Shown here piece by piece: positions 47,554-56,283 of a stretch of DNA of 64,000 nucleotides (within the stretch, counting starts at the first letter, position 1; the number at the start of each line of letters is the position of its first letter). The notes under the pieces are model-generated. The model ran no database searches. It was not told where the DNA came from and worked only from the letters and a program-made list of their open reading frames with translations. The stretch lies in assembly GCA_020633495.1 (NCBI GenBank), contig JACKDR010000007.1, positions 124,001 through 188,000 on the forward strand, given 5' to 3'. The DNA comes from Kofleriaceae bacterium (lineage in GTDB: Bacteria; Myxococcota_A; Polyangia; Haliangiales; Haliangiaceae). Made by a program: the position numbers and the translations under genes.

Positions 47554-48546
47554 ATGGACGCGACCGCAGCGACGACGGCAGACGCGGCCGGGGCGCCCGC
47601 GATCGAGCAGCTCGGCTACCTGGTCTTCGAGGTCAGCGACCTCGCGGCCTGGGAGGCCTTCGCCACCGGCGTGCTCGGCCTCGCGGTCGCGCGCCGTGGC
47701 CCGCGCGGCCTGGCGCTGCGCATGGACGGCCACGCCCAGCGCTTCTTCCTGGTCGAGGGCCCGGCCGACGACCTCGCCGCGGTCGGCTGGCAGGTCGCCG
47801 ACGAGGCCGGCCTCGAGGCGGTGGCGGCGCGGCTGCGCGCCGCCGGCCACGACGTCGTCGAGGAGCCCGCCGAGGTCGCCGCGGCTCGCGGCGTCGTGCG
47901 CCTGCTGTCGACCGTCGACCCCGGCGGCGTCCGGGTCGAGCTGGTGTTCGGCCCGGCGATGGCCGACGCGCCGTTCGCGTCGCCGCTGGTGCCGTCGGGC
48001 TTCGTCGCCGACGGCCACGGCCTCGGTCACCTGGTGGTGTCGACCGGCGACGACGCCGCGACCGGCGCCTTCTACCAGCAGCTGCTCGGCTTCCGCCTCA
48101 GCGACCGCATCGTCTGCCAGTTCTACGGCTTCGACGTCGACATCACGTTCCTGCACACCAACGCGCGCCACCACTCGCTGGCGTTCGGTGGCAAGCAGCC
48201 CAAGCGCCTCCACCACTTCCTGCTCGAGGTCGGCTCGCTCGACGACGTCGGCGCCGCCCTCGACCGGTGCGCCGCCGCCGGGGTCCGCATCGCCCAGAGC
48301 CTGGGCCGCCACCCCAACGACCGGATGGTGTCGTTCTACGCGCTGACCCCGTCGGGCTTCCAGTTCGAGTACGGCACCGGCGGTCGCCTCGTCGACGACG
48401 CCAGCTGGCAGCCCACGATCCACGATCGCATCAGCGAGTGGGGCCACCACCCGCCGGAGCGCTACGTGCCGCGCCGGCCGCGACCGCCGCGCCCCGACCC
48501 CGAGCGCGACGGCACGCCCGGCGCCGACGGAAGGACCACGCCATGA
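47554..48546 (+). CDS. hsaC: HsaC-like extradiol catechol dioxygenase
   Basis: The protein has 330 residues with two vicinal-oxygen-chelate modules. The C-terminal module holds the iron ligands: H159 in GHGLGHLVVST, a His in KRLHHFLLEVG (220/221) and E272 in FQFEYGTGG. The conserved NARHHSLAFGG and LGRHPNDRMVSFYALTPSGF are typical of type I extradiol enzymes such as HsaC/BphC. HsaC opens the 3,4-DHSA ring by meta cleavage. The C-terminus carries a Pro/Arg-rich extension of about 35 residues. It overlaps the hydrolase gene (ATGA). Confidence 0.92.
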   Translation: MDATAATTADAAGAPAIEQLGYLVFEVSDLAAWEAFATGVLGLAVARRGPRGLALRMDGHAQRFFLVEGPADDLAAVGWQVADEAGLEAVAARLRAAGHDVVEEPAEVAAARGVVRLLSTVDPGGVRVELVFGPAMADAPFASPLVPSGFVADGHGLGHLVVSTGDDAATGAFYQQLLGFRLSDRIVCQFYGFDVDITFLHTNARHHSLAFGGKQPKRLHHFLLEVGSLDDVGAALDRCAAAGVRIAQSLGRHPNDRMVSFYALTPSGFQFEYGTGGRLVDDASWQPTIHDRISEWGHHPPERYVPRRPRPPRPDPERDGTPGADGRTTP

Positions 48547-49373
48547 CCCACGCCGCCGCCGGCGCCGTCCCCGAGGGCTCGTACGTCGAGATCGGCGACG
48601 GCCTGCGCATGCACTACCACGAGGCCGGCACCGGCACGCCGCTCTTGTTCCTGCACGGCAGCGGGCCGGGCGCCAGCGGCTGGTCCAACTTCAAGCACAA
48701 CTTCCCGTTCTTCGCCGAGCGCGGCCACCGCGCCCTCGTCGTCGACAACCTCGGCTTCGGGCACTCGAGCAAGCCCGACGTCGACTACGGCATGGACTTC
48801 ATCGTCGGCGGCGTGATCCGCCTGCTCGATCGCCTCGGCGTCGAGCGCTGCGCCGTGGTCGGCAACTCGCACGGCGGCGCGGTCGCGATCTCGCTGGCGC
48901 TGGCGCAGCCGCAGCGGGTGTCGCGGCTGGTGCTGATGGCGCCGGGCGGCCTCGAGGAGCGCGAGACCTACATGAAGATGGCGGGCATCCGCACCATGAT
49001 GAAGGTCTTCCTCGGGCCCGACGGCATCACCCGGGACGGCCTGCGCAAGGTCTTCGGCCTGCAGCTGTTCGATCCGGCCGCGCTCGACGACGCGACCCTG
49101 GACGAGCGCCTGCAGATCGCGACGCTCCAGCCCAAGCGGGTCATGACCACGCTGGCGGTGCCGCACCTGGCGCCACGGCTGCCCGAGCTGACCTGTCCGG
49201 TCCTGGGCTGGTGGGGCACCGACGACCAGTTCTGCCCGCCGACTGGCGCGGTGGCGCTGGCCCACGGCTGCCGCGACGCCCGCGTCGTGACGCTGTCGCG
49301 CTGCGGCCACTGGGTCATGGTCGAGCACCCCGACCTCTTCAACCGCTGGACCGCGGACTTCCTGGCCGGCTAG
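48543..49373 (+). CDS. hsaD: HsaD-like meta-cleavage product hydrolase
   Basis: The protein has 276 residues from ATG 48543, overlapping the dioxygenase stop. It is an alpha/beta hydrolase with oxyanion motif HGSGPGASGWSNF, nucleophile S109 in VVGNSHGGAVAI, acid D227/D228 in WGTDDQFCPP and H256 in SRCGHWVMVEHPD. The GxSHGG elbow and the GPGAS segment are typical of C-C bond hydrolases (HsaD/BphD/MhpC). It splits the ring-cleavage product 4,9-DSHA into 9,17-dioxo-DOHNAA and 2-hydroxyhexadienoate. The stop shares one base with the next start. Confidence 0.94.
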   Translation: MTHAAAGAVPEGSYVEIGDGLRMHYHEAGTGTPLLFLHGSGPGASGWSNFKHNFPFFAERGHRALVVDNLGFGHSSKPDVDYGMDFIVGGVIRLLDRLGVERCAVVGNSHGGAVAISLALAQPQRVSRLVLMAPGGLEERETYMKMAGIRTMMKVFLGPDGITRDGLRKVFGLQLFDPAALDDATLDERLQIATLQPKRVMTTLAVPHLAPRLPELTCPVLGWWGTDDQFCPPTGAVALAHGCRDARVVTLSRCGHWVMVEHPDLFNRWTADFLAG

Positions 49374-50167
49374 TGGACGCCACGCTGGCCCCCGACGACG
49401 TCCGCGCGCTCGGCGACGAGCTGTACGCGGCGCTGCGCGCCCGCACCACGGTGGCGCCGCTGACCACGCGGCGCCCCGGGATGACCACCGTCGACGCCTA
49501 CCACGTGTCGCGCCGCCTGCTCGGCCGCCGGCTCGCCGACGGCGAGCGCGTCGTCGGCAAGAAGATCGGCGTCACCAGCGTCGCGGTCCAGACCATGCTC
49601 GACGTCCACACCCCGGACTTCGGCTGGCTGACCGATCGGATGCAGCACGACGGCGCCGCGGTGCCGATCGGCGCCGAGCTGATCCAGCCCCGCGCCGAGG
49701 CCGAGCTGGCGTTCGGGCTGGCCCGCGAGCTGCGCGGGCCCGGCGTCACCGCCGCCGACGTCGTCGCCGCGACCGCGTGGGTCGCGCCGTGCTTCGAGAT
49801 CGTCGACTCGCGGATCGCGGCGTGGAAGATCCGCTACCAGGACACGGTCGCCGACAACGCGTCGTCGGGGCTGTTCGTGATCGGCGCCGACCGGGTCGCG
49901 CCCGGCGCGGTCGACTTCGCGACTTGCGAGGTCGAGGTCACCAAGAACGGCGCGCCGCTGTCGCGCGGCACCGGCGCCGAGGCCATGGGCTCGCCGCTGG
50001 CGTGCGTGGCGTGGCTGGCCAACCAGCTGGCCGCGTTCGACCTCGCCCTCGAGGCCGGCGAGCTGATCCTGTCGGGCTCGCTGGTGCCGCTCGAGCCGGT
50101 GGTGCCCGGCGACGTCATGACCGCGCACGTCCCCGGCGTCGGCTCGGTGACCGCGCGCTTCACCTGA
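49373..50167 (+). CDS. hsaE: HsaE-like 2-hydroxypenta/hexa-2,4-dienoate hydratase
   Basis: The protein has 264 residues from GTG 49373, overlapping the previous TAG by one base. Family segments are GERVVGKKIGVTSVAVQTML, MQHDGAAVPIGAELIQPRAE, AEAELAFGLARELRG and AAWKIRYQDTVADNASSG, matching the MhpD/HsaE hydratases. It adds water to the 2-hydroxydienoate released by HsaD, giving 4-hydroxy-2-oxohexanoate. Position between hydrolase and dehydrogenase/aldolase genes fits the pathway order. Confidence 0.93.
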   Translation: MDATLAPDDVRALGDELYAALRARTTVAPLTTRRPGMTTVDAYHVSRRLLGRRLADGERVVGKKIGVTSVAVQTMLDVHTPDFGWLTDRMQHDGAAVPIGAELIQPRAEAELAFGLARELRGPGVTAADVVAATAWVAPCFEIVDSRIAAWKIRYQDTVADNASSGLFVIGADRVAPGAVDFATCEVEVTKNGAPLSRGTGAEAMGSPLACVAWLANQLAAFDLALEAGELILSGSLVPLEPVVPGDVMTAHVPGVGSVTARFT

Positions 50168-50179
50168 GGAGCCCTGCGC

Positions 50180-51091
50180 ATGTCGACCTCCGCGAACCCG
50201 CCCCGCGTCCCGGTGGCGATCATCGGCTCGGGCAACATCGGCACCGACCTGATGTACAAGCTGCGGCGCAGCCCGGTGCTGGAGCCGCGCTGGATGGTCG
50301 GCATCGACGCCGCCTCCGACGGCCTGCGCCGCGCCGGCGAGCTCGGCCTGCGCACCACCGCCGACGGCGTCGAGGGCCTCTTGCCGCACCTGGTCGCCGA
50401 CGGCATCCGGGTGGTCTTCGACGCCACCTCGGCGCACGCCCACGTCCAGAACTGGCGTCGCCTCGCCGAGCACGACGTCCTGGTCGTCGACCTGACCCCG
50501 GCCGCGGTCGGCCCGTACGTGATCCCGCCGGTGAACCTGGGCGCCCACCTCGACGGCGGCGCCCGCAACGTCAACATGGTGACCTGCGGCGGCCAGGCCA
50601 CGGTGCCGATGGTCGCGGCGGTCAGCCGGGTCCAGCCGGTCGCGTACGCCGAGATCGTCGCCACCGTGGCGTCGCGGTCGGCCGGACCGGGCACCCGCAA
50701 CAACATCGACGAGTTCACGCGCACCACCGCGCGCGCGGTCGAGCAGCTCGGCGGCGCCCGGCGCGGCAAGGCGATCATCATCCTCAACCCCGCGGAGCCG
50801 CCGCTGATCATGCGCGACACGATCCACTGCCTCACCGTCGACGATCCCGACGTCGAGGCGATCACGACCTCGGTGCGGGCGATGATCCGCGAGGTCCAGC
50901 GCTACGTCCCCGGCTACGCGCTCAAGAACGGGCCCATCGTCGACGGCCGCCGGGTCACGGTCTACGTCGAGGTCGAGGGCCTCGGCGACTACCTGCCGCC
51001 GTACGCCGGCAACCTCGACATCATGACCGCGGCCGCGCTGCGCACCGGCGAGGTGTGGGCCGAGCGGGCGCGGTCGGGAGGTGCGCGATGA
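50180..51091 (+). CDS. hsaG: HsaG-like acylating acetaldehyde/propanal dehydrogenase
   Basis: The protein has 303 residues. The NAD-binding motif VAIIGSGNIGTDLMYKL is at the N-terminus. The catalytic C136 lies in NMVTCGGQATVPMV. Later segments, TIHCLTVDDPDVEAI and VEVEGLGDYLPPYAGNLDIM, are typical of MhpF/HsaG. It converts the aldehyde channelled from its partner aldolase into the acyl-CoA (propionyl-CoA in steroid breakdown). It overlaps the aldolase gene (ATGA), as expected for these two physically associated enzymes. Confidence 0.94.
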   Translation: MSTSANPPRVPVAIIGSGNIGTDLMYKLRRSPVLEPRWMVGIDAASDGLRRAGELGLRTTADGVEGLLPHLVADGIRVVFDATSAHAHVQNWRRLAEHDVLVVDLTPAAVGPYVIPPVNLGAHLDGGARNVNMVTCGGQATVPMVAAVSRVQPVAYAEIVATVASRSAGPGTRNNIDEFTRTTARAVEQLGGARRGKAIIILNPAEPPLIMRDTIHCLTVDDPDVEAITTSVRAMIREVQRYVPGYALKNGPIVDGRRVTVYVEVEGLGDYLPPYAGNLDIMTAAALRTGEVWAERARSGGAR

Positions 51092-52134
51092 CCGCGTCGA
51101 CGCTCGCCGGGCGCCAGGTCGTCTTGCACGACATGAGCCTGCGCGACGGCATGCACCCCAAGCGCCACCAGATCACGCTCGAGCAGATGGTGTCGGTGGC
51201 GACCGCGCTCGACGCCGCCGGCGTGCCGCTGATCGAGGTCAGCCACGGCGACGGCCTCGGCGGCTCGTCGATCACCTACGGCTTCGGGCTGCACGGCGAT
51301 CGCGACTACCTCGAGGCGGTGGTCCCCAAGATGACGCGGGCCAAGATCTCGGCGCTGCTGTTGCCCGGCATCGGCACCGTCGACGATCTGAAGATGGCCG
51401 CCGACTGCGGGGTCGCGACGATCCGGATCGCCACCCACTGCACCGAGGCCGACGTCGCCGCCCAGCACCTCGGCGCCGCCCGCAAGCTCGGTCTCGACAC
51501 CGTCGGGTTCCTGATGATGGCGCACATGATCCCGCCCGACGCGCTGCTGGCGCAGGCGAAGCGGCTGGAGGCCGACGGCGCCACCACGGTCTACGTCACC
51601 GACTCGGCGGGCTACCTGCTGCCGGCGGACGTCACCGCGCGGATCGGCCTGTTGCGCGCGGAGCTGCGCCCCGACACCGCGATCGGGTTCCACGGCCACC
51701 ACAACCTCGGCATGGGCATCGCCAACTCGATCGCCGCGATCGAGGCCGGCGCGGTCCGGATCGACGCCTCCGCCGCCGGCCTCGGCGCCGGCGCCGGCAA
51801 CACCCCGCTCGAGGTCCTGGTCGCGGTGCTCGACCGCATGGGCGCCGATCACGGCTGCGACCTGTACCGGGTCATGGACGTCGCCGAGGACCTGATCGTC
51901 CCGATGATGGATCGCCCGGTGCGGATCGATCGCGACGCGCTGATCCTCGGCTACGCCGGGGTGTACTCGTCGTTCCTCTTGTTCGCGCAGCGCGCCGGCG
52001 CCCGCTACGGGGTATCGCCGCGCGACATCCTGGTCGAGCTGGGCCGGCGCCGCACGATCGGCGGCCAGGAGGACATGATCGAGGACCTCGCCCTCGACAT
52101 GGCCCGCGCCGCAGGCGAGAAGATCGGGTCGTGA
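51088..52134 (+). CDS. hsaF: HsaF-like 4-hydroxy-2-oxoacid aldolase
   Basis: The protein has 348 residues from ATG 51088. It is a DRE-TIM aldolase: HDMSLRDGMHPKRHQITLEQ supplies the Arg-Asp pair, IEVSHGDGLGGSSITYGFG follows, and the metal-binding HGHHNLGMGIANSIAAIEAG lies near residue 200. The C-terminal domain interacts with the dehydrogenase. It cleaves 4-hydroxy-2-oxohexanoate into pyruvate and propanal, which HsaG then oxidises. It overlaps the following acyl-CoA dehydrogenase gene (GTGA), tying ring degradation to beta-oxidation genes in one transcript. Confidence 0.94.
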   Translation: MTASTLAGRQVVLHDMSLRDGMHPKRHQITLEQMVSVATALDAAGVPLIEVSHGDGLGGSSITYGFGLHGDRDYLEAVVPKMTRAKISALLLPGIGTVDDLKMAADCGVATIRIATHCTEADVAAQHLGAARKLGLDTVGFLMMAHMIPPDALLAQAKRLEADGATTVYVTDSAGYLLPADVTARIGLLRAELRPDTAIGFHGHHNLGMGIANSIAAIEAGAVRIDASAAGLGAGAGNTPLEVLVAVLDRMGADHGCDLYRVMDVAEDLIVPMMDRPVRIDRDALILGYAGVYSSFLLFAQRAGARYGVSPRDILVELGRRRTIGGQEDMIEDLALDMARAAGEKIGS

Positions 52135-53354
52135 GCCCGCCCGCCCCCGACGACGTCGACGCGCCCGAGGCGCTGGCCGCGTTCCGCGCCGAGGTGCGGG
52201 CGTGGCTGGAGGAGAACTGCCCGCCGTCGCTGCGGACCCCGGCGACCTCCGCCGAGGAGGTGTGGGGCGGCCGCCGCGCCACGTTCCCCAGCGACGACGC
52301 GCGCCGCTGGCTCGAGCGCTGCGCCGCGCGCGGCTACACCGCGCCGACCTGGCCGCGGGGCTACGGCGGCGCCGGCCTGAGCGCGGCCCAGGCCCGGGTC
52401 CTCGAGCAGGAGCAGCGGGCGCTGGGCTGCCGCCGGCCGCTGGTCAGCTTCGGGGTGTGGATGCTGGGCCCGGTGCTGCTCGAGTTCGGCAGCGACGCGC
52501 AGAAGGCCGAGCACCTGCCGCCGATCGCGCGCGGCGAGATCCGCTGGTGTCAGGGCTACAGCGAGCCCGGCGCCGGCTCCGACCTGGCGTCGCTGCAGAC
52601 CCGGGCGGTGCGCGACGGCGACGACTTCGTCGTCGACGGCGCCAAGGTGTGGACGTCGTTCGCCGACAAGAGCGACATGATGTTCTGCCTGGTCCGCACC
52701 AACCCCGACGCGCCCAAGCACGCCGGCATCAGCTTCCTGTTGATCGACATGGCGGCGCCGGGCGTGTCGGTCCGGCCGATCACGCTGATCAGCGGCAGCT
52801 CGCCGTTCTGCGAGACCCGGTTCGACGGCGTCCGGGTCCCGGCGCGCAACCTGGTCGGCACCCTCGACGGCGGCTGGACCATCGCCAAGCGCCTGCTCGA
52901 GCACGAGCGCAGCGTCATCTCGCTGATGCGCGACGCCGCCCCCGAGGACACCGAGACCCTCGCGGCGATGGCGCGGCGCTGCCTCGGCGTCACCGCCGAC
53001 GGTCGCATCGCCGATCCGATCCTGCGCGACGAGGTCATCGCCGCCGACGTCGACTTCCTGTGCAACCGGCTGACCCTGCAGCGCTCGCGCGAGGCGGCGC
53101 AGGCCGGGCGCGGCCCCGGCGCCGAGAGCTCGATGTTCAAGCTCTACGGCACCGAGCTGTCGAAGCGGCGCAAGGACCTGCGGGTCCGGCTCGCCGGCTA
53201 CCAGGGCCTGGGCTGGGACGGCGACGGCTACACCGCGGCCGAGCTGCAGGTGACGCGCGACTGGCTGCGGTCGCGCGCCAGCTCGATCGAGGGCGGCACC
53301 AGCGAGATCCAGCTCAACATCATCGCCAAGCGCGTGCTCGGCCTGCCCGACTGA
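52131..53354 (+). CDS. Acyl-CoA dehydrogenase, subunit 1 of a probable heteromeric pair
   Basis: The protein has 407 residues from GTG 52131. FAD/substrate segments are WCQGYSEPGAGSDLASLQTR, DDFVVDGAKVWTSFADKSD and the C-terminal SSIEGGTSEIQLNIIAKRVL, with a Glu in the active-site loop. The N-terminal EVRAWLEENCPP resembles the FadE26/FadE28-type proteins used for steroid side chains in mycobacteria. Those form alpha2-beta2 enzymes from adjacent genes. The next gene encodes a shorter acyl-CoA dehydrogenase, so the same arrangement is likely here. Confidence 0.9.
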   Translation: MSPPAPDDVDAPEALAAFRAEVRAWLEENCPPSLRTPATSAEEVWGGRRATFPSDDARRWLERCAARGYTAPTWPRGYGGAGLSAAQARVLEQEQRALGCRRPLVSFGVWMLGPVLLEFGSDAQKAEHLPPIARGEIRWCQGYSEPGAGSDLASLQTRAVRDGDDFVVDGAKVWTSFADKSDMMFCLVRTNPDAPKHAGISFLLIDMAAPGVSVRPITLISGSSPFCETRFDGVRVPARNLVGTLDGGWTIAKRLLEHERSVISLMRDAAPEDTETLAAMARRCLGVTADGRIADPILRDEVIAADVDFLCNRLTLQRSREAAQAGRGPGAESSMFKLYGTELSKRRKDLRVRLAGYQGLGWDGDGYTAAELQVTRDWLRSRASSIEGGTSEIQLNIIAKRVLGLPD

Positions 53355-53369
53355 CCCGGGGACGACGCC

Positions 53370-54527
53370 ATGACCTTCCTCCTCTCCCCGGAACAGGACG
53401 CGATCCAGCGCGCGGCGCGGGTGTTCGTGCGCGACCAGCTGCCGGTCGCCCACCTGCGGGCGCTGCGCGACGCCGGCGACGCCCTCGGGCTGTCGCGGGA
53501 GCGCTGGCGCGCCGCCGCCGAGCTGGGCTGGGCCGGCATCGCGATCGCCGACGCCCACGGCGGCGCCGGGCTCGGCGTCGTCGAGCTCGGGCTGATCCTC
53601 GAGGAGTGCGGCCGGACCCTGGCGCCGACGCCGCTCCTGTCGACGTCGCTCCTGGGCGCGGGCGCGCTGGCGGCGGCGGCCAGCCCCGAGGCCGCGACGA
53701 TCCTCGAGGCGATCGCGCGCGGCGAGCGCCTGGTCGCGCTGGCCCACGAGGAGCAGCCGCGGTTCGCGCCGTACCGGGTCGCGACCACCGCGCGCCGCGC
53801 CGACGGCGGCGTGTGGCGCCTCGACGGCGCCAAGGTCGCGGTCCTCGACGGCGTCGCCGCCGATCACCTGGTCGTGGTCGCGCGCGTCACCGGCGGCCCC
53901 GGCGATCGCGCCGGCCTGGCCCTGTTCCTGGTCGACGCCGGCGCGCCCGGGCTGACCGTCGAGCGCCGGTCGCGGGTCGACAGCCGCGGCTGCGCCGCGG
54001 TCACCCTCGCCGACGTCCGCGTCCCGGCGACGCGGTGCCTGGTCGGCGCCGCGCCCGGCGACGGCGCGCCGACCGGCGCCGACGTCCTCGACCGCCTGAT
54101 CGCGCGCGCCACCGCGGCGCTGTGCGCCGAGATGCTCGGCGGCATGCAGGAGGCGTTCGATCGCACGATCGCCTACCTCGAGGAGCGCAAGCAGTTCGGC
54201 GTGCCGATCGGCTCGTTCCAGGCGCTCAAGCACCGCGCCGCGCACCTGTTCTGCGAGCTCGAGCTGACCCGCTCGGTGGTCCGCGCCGCGCTGGTCGCGG
54301 TCGACGCCGGCGCCGCCGACGCCGCGATCCTGGTCGCGGCGGCCAAGGCCAAGGCGTCGGCGACCTACGTCGACGTCACCGCCGAGGCGATCCAGCTCCA
54401 CGGCGGCATCGGCGCCACCGACGATCTCGACATCGGCCTGTTCTACAAGCGCGCCCGCGCCTGCGAGCTGACCTTCGGCGACGCCGCGTACCACCGCGAT
54501 CGCTTCGGCCAGCTGCAGGGCTACTGA
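53370..54527 (+). CDS. Acyl-CoA dehydrogenase, subunit 2 of a probable heteromeric pair
   Basis: The protein has 385 residues. The acyl-CoA dehydrogenase fold is shown by LLSPEQDAIQRAARVFVRDQ, GAGLGVVELGLILEECGR, ERKQFGVPIGSFQALKHRAA and AIQLHGGIGATDDLDIGLFY. The segment that normally carries the catalytic EGT reads KRARACELTFGD, so this chain probably lacks the base and is the structural partner of subunit 1, as in steroid-type FadE27/FadE29 pairs. It is the last gene of the operon; a dispersed repeat follows 42 bases later. Confidence 0.88.
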   Translation: MTFLLSPEQDAIQRAARVFVRDQLPVAHLRALRDAGDALGLSRERWRAAAELGWAGIAIADAHGGAGLGVVELGLILEECGRTLAPTPLLSTSLLGAGALAAAASPEAATILEAIARGERLVALAHEEQPRFAPYRVATTARRADGGVWRLDGAKVAVLDGVAADHLVVVARVTGGPGDRAGLALFLVDAGAPGLTVERRSRVDSRGCAAVTLADVRVPATRCLVGAAPGDGAPTGADVLDRLIARATAALCAEMLGGMQEAFDRTIAYLEERKQFGVPIGSFQALKHRAAHLFCELELTRSVVRAALVAVDAGAADAAILVAAAKAKASATYVDVTAEAIQLHGGIGATDDLDIGLFYKRARACELTFGDAAYHRDRFGQLQGY

Positions 54528-54569
54528 GCCGGACGCGATCGGGGCGCCTGGCGGGAGCCGTGGCGACCG

Positions 54570-54625
54570 CCCCCTCGACTTCGCCCTCGGGGCTTCGCCG
54601 CTCGGGCTCCGCTCGGGGTGAGCGG
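54570..54625. repeat. Third copy of the ~55-bp dispersed intergenic element
   Basis: The sequence (ending GCTCGGGGTGAGCG) matches the element at 18653-18707 directly and that at 18546-18604 in inverse orientation. It sits between the convergent ends of the second acyl-CoA dehydrogenase gene and the secreted hydrolase gene, where it could act as a terminator or boundary. Confidence 0.7.
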
Positions 54626-54648
54626 ATGAGATGAGCTCGCACGCTCCG

Positions 54649-56076
54649 CTACGGCGCCGGCGTGCCGCTGCAGGTCACCGGCGCGTCGGCGGTGCACGAC
54701 GGCGTGAACGCGACGCCGGCGAAGCGGTCCTGGATGAACGACAGGATCTCGGACAGCGCCCACAGCGTCGAGTCGGTGTGGCCGGCGCCGGCGCACTCGA
54801 GGTACTGCAGCGGCACGCCGTCGCCGCACAGTTGCTCGTAGGCGACCCGCTCGATCGGCGTGTTGACCAGGTTGTCCTGCTCGCTGAACACGTTGAGGAT
54901 GCCGTACGACGCCGCCGGCGTGGCCAGGCGCGGCACGCTGGTCGTGGGCAGGCCGTTCTCGGCGATGACGCAGCCGAACGGATCGACCTGATCGAGCGTC
55001 CCGCCCGCCGCGGCGTCGAGGAGCGGCTGGGTGAAGACGTCGCTGAGCGCGGTCGGGGTCCCGATGCCGTCGCCGGGATCGCAGCTGCTGGCCAGGATCC
55101 CCGGCAGGTCGGCGTCCCACGGCGACGCGAACGCCCCCGACAGCGAGGTCACGCCGTACCAGGCCGGCGCGGTGCCGAGGAACGCGATCGTGTTGCCGGT
55201 GGCGTTGACGATCTGGGTCAGCGCCCGGGTGGTCTCGGCGAGGATGTCCGACGGCGGCACCGTCGCGACCACGCCGGTGAGGTCGAGCTCGCGCGCGTAG
55301 TACGGCGCCAGGCGATCGACCCACATCGCGGCGTGGCCGCCCTGCGAGCCGCCGAGCACGGCGTAGCGAGGGCTGGCGCACTGGTTGCCGCGCTCGGCGG
55401 GCGCCATGCGCAGCGCCGCGCGCACCGCGTCGAGCGAGGCGATCGCGGTCGGCTCGCCGACCAGGTACGGGTGCGGGAAGCCGGTGGCGACGCCGTCGCC
55501 GCGCAGCCCGAGGTAGTCGGGCGCGACCACGACGTAGCCGGTCGACGCCACCGCGGCCGCGAGCAGGCCGTAGGTGTCGCCGCCGCCGGTGACGCCGCAG
55601 CCGTCGGTGAAGCCGCTGGTGCCGTGCAGGAACAAGAGGACGTCGAGCTCGCCGTCGACCGGCGTCGTCGGATAGGCGACCAGCGCGGTGGCCTCGACCA
55701 GCTCGCCGCGATCCTGGGTCTGGTAGGTGACGCGGCGGCTGGCGGTGTCGTAGGTCGGCGCCACCGGCAGCGTGAGGTCCTGGGTCTGCAGCAGCGCGGC
55801 CAGGAAGTCGGCCGCGTACTCGGTCGGCGCGCCGAGGTCGACGACGTCGCCGAGCGTGGCGTCGCGGCGCCACGTGTACGCCGGCGCGCCGCACCGCGCC
55901 GGCGCGTCGGCCACGGCGTCGGTGGCGGGGGTGCCGGCGACGAGCGGCGTCGGCGCCTCGCACGTCAGCGCGGCGTCGACGCCGGCGTCCGGGCTGGCGG
56001 CGTCGTCACCGCAGGCGACGAGCGTGAGCGGGGAGACGATCGCGAGCAGCAGGGCAGCGGCGGTACGGCGGGACAT
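54649..56076 (-). CDS. Secreted alpha/beta-hydrolase lipoprotein (lipase/esterase-like)
   Basis: The protein has 475 residues. The leader LLLAIVSPLTLVACGDD ends in a VAC lipobox. The hydrolase core has DVLLFLHGTSGFTDGCG (oxyanion side), GYVVVAPDYLGLRGDG and the nucleophile elbow VLGGSQGGHAAMW. A C-terminal acid/His pair is likely in NVFSEQDNLVNTP and CAGAGHTDSTLW. The arrangement recalls secretory lipases of the LIP type and large extracellular esterases. It may supply fatty acids or sterols from esters, which would suit the adjacent steroid-type cluster, but this is inference. It lies convergent to that cluster and outside its operator set. Confidence 0.8.
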   Translation of the reverse strand: MSRRTAAALLLAIVSPLTLVACGDDAASPDAGVDAALTCEAPTPLVAGTPATDAVADAPARCGAPAYTWRRDATLGDVVDLGAPTEYAADFLAALLQTQDLTLPVAPTYDTASRRVTYQTQDRGELVEATALVAYPTTPVDGELDVLLFLHGTSGFTDGCGVTGGGDTYGLLAAAVASTGYVVVAPDYLGLRGDGVATGFPHPYLVGEPTAIASLDAVRAALRMAPAERGNQCASPRYAVLGGSQGGHAAMWVDRLAPYYARELDLTGVVATVPPSDILAETTRALTQIVNATGNTIAFLGTAPAWYGVTSLSGAFASPWDADLPGILASSCDPGDGIGTPTALSDVFTQPLLDAAAGGTLDQVDPFGCVIAENGLPTTSVPRLATPAASYGILNVFSEQDNLVNTPIERVAYEQLCGDGVPLQYLECAGAGHTDSTLWALSEILSFIQDRFAGVAFTPSCTADAPVTCSGTPAP

Positions 56077-56283
56077 CGAGGCATCCTAGCCAAGGATCCA
56101 CCGTGGCTGGGGTCGCATCGTGGCCGCGACACCGCGTCGCCGTCGAAGTGAACGCCCGGGCCAGGTCGGGCAGCACGTTCGGGTGTACCGTGCGTTGACC
56201 TCGGGGAGCCTCGCTGGTGGCTGCGGCCGTGCCGCGCCCGCGACGGCGCCTCCGCTTCGCATGATCAGCCTGGGAGCTACCTC

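Noticed and set aside
46326..49373. Biphenyl or phenol degradation as the pathway of the ring-cleavage genes
   Set aside because: The monooxygenase is of the HsaA type, no ring-hydroxylating dioxygenase is present, and a CYP125/142-like P450 plus a paired acyl-CoA dehydrogenase accompany it. Kept only as an alternative to be tested by phylogeny.
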